Shown here piece by piece: positions 59,231 through 64,000 of a stretch of 64,000 nucleotides of DNA; the first letter of the stretch is position 1, and each line of letters opens with the position of its first letter. The notes under the pieces are model-generated. The model was not told the DNA's origin. It saw only the letters and a program-made list of their open reading frames with translations, and ran no database searches. This stretch comes from Chitinophagaceae bacterium (GTDB lineage Bacteria > Bacteroidota > Bacteroidia > Chitinophagales > Chitinophagaceae). Made by a program: the position numbers and the translations under genes. The stretch lies in the NCBI GenBank assembly GCA_016710745.1, contig JADJVB010000013.1, forward strand, positions 516,001 through 580,000, read 5' to 3'.

Positions 59231-61618
59231 TTTGGTTAACCCGCCTTTCAGCATGGGGTCAACAAAACCCAAAAACTGCTCCGGAATTAGTTTCCTAAAC
59301 CTGAATATCATGTCAATGCCTTTTTTTACGTTGGCTATGTTCTGAACTTTTTCGAGGTAACTGGTAAAGCTTGCCGTTGCGCCCAGTTTTTCTTCGCTCA
59401 GGGGCATATCATCAAAACGTTTGGCAATAAAATCAAAATCGGCTTCGGTGCCTTCTTTCATTAAAATGTCATTGACGGCATTTCCCAGGTCACCTTTGGC
59501 ATCATTGCTGTATTTCTTTGCCAATACATAGCCATTTGCAGGGTCCAGGCCAATCAGGCCTTCTAAAGCTGCACCGGAAACAGAATAGCTGCTGTCGCTG
59601 ATATTTTTGTCGTACAAAGACTTGTATTTCGCATCACTGGTCTTTGCCAGGTAGGCAATGGCGGCCGCTTTGGTTCTTCTGTCTTTTTCGGTATTGGCGA
59701 TTTTTTCGATGCCGGCAACAATATCGGCATTTTCGGCCATTTTCGAAGTGCCCAGTTTGGCGATCGTACTTCTTCTTAAGCCGGCAAATTTGTCGGTTAA
59801 ACCCCATGCCAGTTCAGGCATATTCTTTTTGCCAAAATAATCCAATGCTTCCCTCCGGTCTAAATAATTGCCGGCGTATTTCATCTGGTGAATAAAGTTT
59901 TCAGAACTCTTATTGTCTGTTTTTGCCCAAAGCATTACTTTATCAGCATCCACATTGATCAGGTCGGGTCTTTTGCTGTAATCGAAATAAAAGGTATCTA
60001 CCTTGTTCTCTACCCAAACATTAAATCTCTTTTTAGCCGCACCGTTATATACATCAATGGCAATGGGGAGCCGGAAAATTTTATCGGTTTTTTGCGTTTG
60101 CTCAATGATCACCATGGCTTTTCCATTGGCATCATCATAATTATAATCAATTTTAACGATCGGGTGTCCGCTGCCGTAAAACCACTGATTCCAAAACCAG
60201 TTCATATCTTTTCCGGTAACTTCTTCAAAAGCCAGTCGCATTTGTCCGGCTTCACCGGCTTTGAATTTATTAGTGGTTAAATAGTTGTTCAGCGATTTAA
60301 AATAAGCTTCATCGCCTACATAATTACGCAGCATATGATGCACACGACCGCCCTTTTGATAACTTACCAGGTCAAAAACATCTTCTTTATTAAAATAATG
60401 AAAACGTACCAGGTCTTTTTTACTATCTGCCGGGTTCGATAAATATTGCATCAGCCCGCTTAGGTTTTCAGCGTCACCGGCATCTTTGCCATATTTATAT
60501 TCCATCCACAGCGTTTGGCTGTAGTCGGCCATCGATTCATTAACCGTAATATGGCTCCAGCTTTCGGCAGTAACCAGGTCGCCAAACCAATGGTGAAATA
60601 ATTCGTGCGCAATAACGGTTTCCCAGGAGTTATTATCAGTTAATTCACGGGCATTTTGATAGGCACCATCCTGGTGAAGGGTAGCCGTTGTGTTTTCCAT
60701 GGCACCACTTACATAATCACGACCTACGATCTGCGCATATTTTTGCCAGGGATATTCAACCCCCAGTTTCTCCGAATAGAATTTCATCATTTCGGGTGTG
60801 TTTCCAAAAATGCTACGGGCTACCGGCGCATATTCTTTTTCAACATAGTAACTAACTTCTTTTCCTTTGTATTTGTCTGTTGTAACAGAAAATTCGCCTA
60901 CACCCATAAAAAACAAATAGGGGGCATGCGGCAGATCCATTTTCCAATAATCAGTTCGGGTGCCATCCGTGTTGTTTTTCTTACTGATCAGCAATCCATT
61001 GCTCAGCGTTATGTATTTCGACGGAACCGTCATATAGATCTCCGATGTGGTTTTTTGATTAGGCTTGTCGATCGTAGGCATCCAGGCACTGTTTGCTTCT
61101 GTTTCGCCCTGCGTCCATATTTGTGTAGGTTTGTTTTTTTCGTCTTCTTTGGGATTAATGAAATACAAACCTTTGGCCCCGGTGATAGCGGCGCTTCCTT
61201 CAGCCTTCAGTTCATCGGGCTTGCCGGTATAATCTATATAGAGGGTATATTTTTCTCCGCCTTTAAACGATCTGCCAAGATTGATCCGCATTTGCATACC
61301 GTCGTACTCGTATTTTAATTTCGACTTTGCGGTACCGTTCATTAATGCCACTTCTTTAATATCCATTCCTTTGGCATCCAGCAAAAGCGAATCGGTACTA
61401 TAAAAGTGTGGTTTTAACGTTATCCAGGCCTTGCCATACAGGTACGATTTGGCATAGTCGAACCTTACTTCAAGCCTGGTATGAACCAGGTCATTGATCA
61501 TAGGATTAGATTCCCTTAAAATAGTTTTCCAGGATGTATCTTTCGGTTCTTCACCAAATTGGGCCTTTACTAAAAACGGACCGGCCAGTAAAACAAGTAA
61601 AAACAAGATCTTTTTCAT
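59174..61618 (-). CDS. M1 family aminopeptidase
   Basis: I choose the start at 61618 (MKKILFLLVLLAGPFLVKAQ, a signal peptide), giving 814 residues. The M1 motifs are GAMENTTATLHQ (substrate N-terminus) and the zinc site H338-E339-L-F-H342 with E361 (HELFHHWFGDLVTAESWSHI, TVNESMADY). The N-terminal beta-saddle and a C-terminal helical HEAT-like domain (about 560-814) are present. It removes N-terminal amino acids from peptides, probably in the periplasm, and would complement the secreted proteases. It converges on the TPM gene and overlaps its end by 57 bases. A -7 box lies at 61637-61644. Confidence 0.93.
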   Translation of the reverse strand: MKKILFLLVLLAGPFLVKAQFGEEPKDTSWKTILRESNPMINDLVHTRLEVRFDYAKSYLYGKAWITLKPHFYSTDSLLLDAKGMDIKEVALMNGTAKSKLKYEYDGMQMRINLGRSFKGGEKYTLYIDYTGKPDELKAEGSAAITGAKGLYFINPKEDEKNKPTQIWTQGETEANSAWMPTIDKPNQKTTSEIYMTVPSKYITLSNGLLISKKNNTDGTRTDYWKMDLPHAPYLFFMGVGEFSVTTDKYKGKEVSYYVEKEYAPVARSIFGNTPEMMKFYSEKLGVEYPWQKYAQIVGRDYVSGAMENTTATLHQDGAYQNARELTDNNSWETVIAHELFHHWFGDLVTAESWSHITVNESMADYSQTLWMEYKYGKDAGDAENLSGLMQYLSNPADSKKDLVRFHYFNKEDVFDLVSYQKGGRVHHMLRNYVGDEAYFKSLNNYLTTNKFKAGEAGQMRLAFEEVTGKDMNWFWNQWFYGSGHPIVKIDYNYDDANGKAMVIIEQTQKTDKIFRLPIAIDVYNGAAKKRFNVWVENKVDTFYFDYSKRPDLINVDADKVMLWAKTDNKSSENFIHQMKYAGNYLDRREALDYFGKKNMPELAWGLTDKFAGLRRSTIAKLGTSKMAENADIVAGIEKIANTEKDRRTKAAAIAYLAKTSDAKYKSLYDKNISDSSYSVSGAALEGLIGLDPANGYVLAKKYSNDAKGDLGNAVNDILMKEGTEADFDFIAKRFDDMPLSEEKLGATASFTSYLEKVQNIANVKKGIDMIFRFRKLIPEQFLGFVDPMLKGGLTKLGKAKGKDIEDYINEGFK

Positions 61619-61636
61619 TATATATATTTTAGAATG

Positions 61637-61644
61637 CAAAAGTA
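61637..61644 (-). promoter_or_regulatory. Putative -7 box of the M1 aminopeptidase gene
   Basis: TACTTTTG on the minus strand matches TAnnTTTG, 18 bases before the start codon at 61618. Confidence 0.5.
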
Positions 61645-61706
61645 AGTATGGCACAGTTAATGCGTTGATGCTTTTTATTTAAATGGCAAAAACAAGTATA
61701 AATAAG

Positions 61707-61714
61707 TATTTTTG
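61707..61714 (+). promoter_or_regulatory. Putative -7 box of the DUF4476 gene
   Basis: TATTTTTG matches TAnnTTTG, 20 bases before the ATG at 61735. Confidence 0.45.
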
Positions 61715-61734
61715 AACGGGTAATTACAATATAA

Positions 61735-62967
61735 ATGAACAGAAATTTTATCAGGTTCCGGTTTTCGATCTTTCTTTCAATCCTGCTTTCCATGGGCGTT
61801 CAGGGGCAAAAACCGCGATTTGTTTATATCCAGTCTCAGGACAATCAACCCTTTTATGTTAAAATTGACAAAAATTCATTTAACTCTTCGGCTACGGGTT
61901 ATATGATCATTCCCAAACTCACCGAAAATTTCTATCAGCTAACCATCGGGTTCCCAAAAAACGAATGGCCCGAGCAGGATGCAACCATCAATCTGACAGA
62001 TAGCAGCGCAGGATACTTTTTAAAAAAGTTGGATTCAGCAGGTTGGAGCCTGGTAAATTTGCAGACGCCGGTAAGTAAAATAGTACCCTATCCCGAAACG
62101 GCCGGCAATAAACCTGAAATCATTCCCATTGGTGGAGAATTTGCCAGGGTATTGGCCGAAGTGGTAAATGATTCCTCTATTGCCTGGAAAACCGTGACCA
62201 GGGAATTGCCGGCATCCGCAACACAGGCAGAACCCATACAGCAAAATACAACAGGTGAACCGCCGGTTTTAAAAACCAACAGCACCGAATTGACGGTTTC
62301 AACGCAGCCCGATTCAGCAATTGTTTTTAAATCCATTGAAAAAATTAAAGCTGATTCAACAACCGGGGGCCTATCATTGATCTATGTAGACCGGGCACTG
62401 GCTGATGAAGATACCATCAAGATTTTTATTGCTGGAGAAGAAGGAAAAAAGGAATATGAAGTTCCTGGCCGAACCGTATTAGTTGATACGATAGCCATTA
62501 AAACGGATAGCCGTTTCATCGATATGGAATTGCAAAATCCTAATAAAAAGGCAGATTCGGGTGTAGTTATAAACGATTTTGTAATTACCGAACGAAAACA
62601 AAATATAAACAATACAACACCCGATGCGATCAGGGAAAAGGAAACAGCAGCCGAATCGGTCATGATCAATTCTGATTGCCGATCCAATGCTTCCGAACAC
62701 GATTTTATGGAACTCCGAAAGCAAATGGCTTCCAAAAAAAGTGAAAAAGAAATGATCAAAGTGGCCAGCAGGCAGTTTGGCAAAAAATGCTTCACCACCG
62801 GGCAGGTAAAAAACCTGGGTGTATTATTCATCAGCGAGGAAGAAAAATTAGGGTTTTACAAAGCGGTATTCCCCCGTGTTTCGGATAGCCATAATTTTAA
62901 AACGTTGGAGGATCAGTTTACCGGTGCGGAATTCAAAACAAGGTTCAGGGCCTTACAAGGCCATTAA
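61735..62967 (+). CDS. DUF4476-domain secreted protein
   Basis: A 410-residue protein with a signal peptide (FSIFLSILLSMGVQGQ). The N-terminal 100 residues form a beta domain (FVYIQSQDNQPFYVKIDKNS, YMIIPKLTENFYQLTIGFP) of a type seen with DUF4476. The middle is a long Thr/Ser/Pro-rich, probably disordered linker. The C-terminal DUF4476 domain (about 310-405) has FMELRKQMASKKSEKEMIKV, CFTTGQVKNLGVLFISEEEK and KAVFPRVSDSHNF. The function is unknown; family members in Bacteroidota are envelope or periplasmic. truA follows after 23 bases. Confidence 0.85.
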   Translation: MNRNFIRFRFSIFLSILLSMGVQGQKPRFVYIQSQDNQPFYVKIDKNSFNSSATGYMIIPKLTENFYQLTIGFPKNEWPEQDATINLTDSSAGYFLKKLDSAGWSLVNLQTPVSKIVPYPETAGNKPEIIPIGGEFARVLAEVVNDSSIAWKTVTRELPASATQAEPIQQNTTGEPPVLKTNSTELTVSTQPDSAIVFKSIEKIKADSTTGGLSLIYVDRALADEDTIKIFIAGEEGKKEYEVPGRTVLVDTIAIKTDSRFIDMELQNPNKKADSGVVINDFVITERKQNINNTTPDAIREKETAAESVMINSDCRSNASEHDFMELRKQMASKKSEKEMIKVASRQFGKKCFTTGQVKNLGVLFISEEEKLGFYKAVFPRVSDSHNFKTLEDQFTGAEFKTRFRALQGH

Positions 62968-62990
62968 CACGCTTATCCAAAGAATCAAGT

Positions 62991-63716
62991 ATGCCAAGAT
63001 ATTTTATTGAAGTAGCTTATAAGGGAACCAACTATTCGGGTTTCCAGGTGCAGCAAAACGCTAATTCTATTCAGGCGGAGGTTGAAAAAGCGCTGGAGAT
63101 TTTCTATAAACAAAAAATTGAACTAACGGGATCATCCCGAACGGATGCGGGTGTGCATGCACTGCAGAATTATTTTCATTTTGATACCGACCTGCCCATA
63201 AAAGACGATGCCTATAATCTCAATGCCATATTACCCACTGATATTGTTGTAAAAAATATCAGGTCGGTCGACGATGAGGCACATTGCCGCTTTGATGCAT
63301 TGAGCCGCGAGTATCATTATTTTGTGTATCGGCATAAGGATCCTTTTTTGCAGGGTATGGCTTATTATTTGCCCTATTCGGTAGATATGGATTTATTACG
63401 GCAGGCAGCTGCTGAGATAAAGAAACATACCGACTTTACCAGCTTTGCTAAAAGAAATACGCAGGTGAATTCATTTATTTGCAACATCTCTGTAAGTGAA
63501 TGGGTAGAGGAGAAAGATTGTCTGGTATATAAAGTAAAAGCCAACCGGTTTTTACGGGGAATGGTAAAAGGGCTGGTTGGAACCATGCTCCTGGTAGGCA
63601 AAAAGAAGATATCGGTTGAAGATTTTAAAACTATTATTGAGTCCAGGGATTGTACAAAAGCCGATTTTTCGGTTCCGTCGCACGGTTTATTTTTGTCGGC
63701 GGTGATTTTTCCATAG
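62991..63716 (+). CDS. truA: tRNA pseudouridine(38-40) synthase TruA
   Basis: A 241-residue TruA. The catalytic aspartate is in GSSRTDAGVHALQ, with IEVAYKGTNYSGFQVQQNA before it and the C-terminal ANRFLRGMVKGLVGTMLLVG and SVPSHGLFLSAVIFP intact. It converts uridines 38-40 in the anticodon arm to pseudouridine. It lies 23 bases after the DUF4476 gene and may be transcribed with it. Confidence 0.96.
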   Translation: MPRYFIEVAYKGTNYSGFQVQQNANSIQAEVEKALEIFYKQKIELTGSSRTDAGVHALQNYFHFDTDLPIKDDAYNLNAILPTDIVVKNIRSVDDEAHCRFDALSREYHYFVYRHKDPFLQGMAYYLPYSVDMDLLRQAAAEIKKHTDFTSFAKRNTQVNSFICNISVSEWVEEKDCLVYKVKANRFLRGMVKGLVGTMLLVGKKKISVEDFKTIIESRDCTKADFSVPSHGLFLSAVIFP

Positions 63717-64000
63717 TCGGTTTGTTTTTATTTACGAAAAATTTGGGGTCTGGTTTCAACGGGAGCTTCACTCAAAAGTCCGGGAAAATAGCCTTTATGG
63801 GTGAGCCTGATCAGTAAGCGTGACTTTTTTTTAAAAAATTACAAAAAAAAAGCGCATCCTGTAAGCAGGTACAGTGGCTATTTTACCTCGATATCGACAT
63901 ATAATTCAGGCAGTTGTTAATAAATACCCGGCAGATTTATTTTGGCAGCAGTGTATACACCCTTATCTTTGCCGTCCGCTTTTGAAAAAAGGCATTAGTT
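63717..64000. other. Terminal intergenic stretch, no gene supported
   Basis: The last roughly 280 bases hold A/T runs (near 63827-63850) and several short frames. None has a start, length and family match that I can support. A short minus-strand frame near the right edge might be the tail of a gene outside the window, but a stop codon cuts it within the window. Confidence 0.4.

Noticed and set aside
60656..61318. A 220-codon open frame on the plus strand
   Set aside because: It lies fully antisense inside the M1 aminopeptidase, whose motifs are clear; its translation has no family features.
63900..64000. 3' end of a minus-strand gene entering from the right edge
   Set aside because: One frame reads SKADGKDKGVYTAAKINLPG before a stop, but another stop codon precedes it within the window and the stretch is too short to support a gene.

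Overview
The window comes from a member of the Bacteroidota, most likely a Chitinophagaceae-type organism. Three things point there. Several intergenic regions carry the Bacteroidota promoter element (TTTG, about 19-20 bases, TAnnTTTG). Two large secreted proteases end in type IX secretion (T9SS) sorting domains. Gene families such as OMP_b-brl_3 barrels, DUF4476 and SPOR proteins, and LytS/LytTR two-component pairs with a periplasmic propeller, are typical of the phylum. The family-level placement is inference. Most of the window is ordinary chromosome, and I see no phage, plasmid, insertion sequence or CRISPR array.

Layout. 1-6.8 kb (minus strand): the 5' part of a glycerophosphodiester phosphodiesterase lipoprotein, scpB, atpG, a large TonB-receptor-like outer-membrane protein, and two hypothetical envelope proteins. 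7-10.4 kb: secA with its own promoter and terminator. 10.6-15 kb (minus): a deoxynucleoside-catabolism operon, transcribed nucleoside phosphorylase, deoC, a full aldehyde dehydrogenase, then a second, catalytically dead ALDH-like gene that is frameshifted. 15-19.5 kb (minus): two tandem secreted amidohydrolase genes with three domains in total. 19.6-26.4 kb (plus): a divergent second DeoC, a SPOR-like protein, a frameshifted M20 peptidase, a beta-CASP nuclease and an AsmA-like protein. 26.4-30.2 kb (minus): a coupled operon of GNAT, M20 amidohydrolase, alanine racemase (3' frameshift) and a second fold-III PLP racemase.

30.5-37.3 kb holds the four enzymes expected for trans-4-hydroxy-L-proline catabolism: 2-epimerase, FAD-dependent D-hydroxyproline dehydrogenase, pyrroline-hydroxy-carboxylate deaminase and 2-oxoglutarate-semialdehyde dehydrogenase. 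They form two minus-strand pairs separated by a lipoprotein gene and a plus-strand sterol-desaturase-family gene. 37.4-46.4 kb (plus): a secreted YD-repeat-like protein, then an S8 and an M4 protease with T9SS tails. 46.5-50.1 kb: a LytS-type sensor kinase and LytTR regulator. 50.2-53.6 kb: two hypothetical envelope proteins, a decayed gene and a membrane protein. 53.6-54.1 kb: a tandem array of palindromic repeats, then tRNA-Glu. 54.3-63.7 kb: gap, pgk, two lemA paralogues, two TPM-domain genes, an M1 aminopeptidase, a DUF4476 protein and truA.

The most useful anomalies are these: (i) three genes each broken by one base in a short homopolymer, which looks more like sequencing error than biology; (ii) an ALDH pair resembling a split two-domain ALDH16, beside deoC; (iii) two of three amidohydrolase domains lacking the canonical metal HxH; (iv) a DeoC paralogue with altered active-site residues; (v) palindromic intergenic elements, including a triplicated REP-like unit with a second palindrome nested inside one copy. 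I found no convincing wholly new system.
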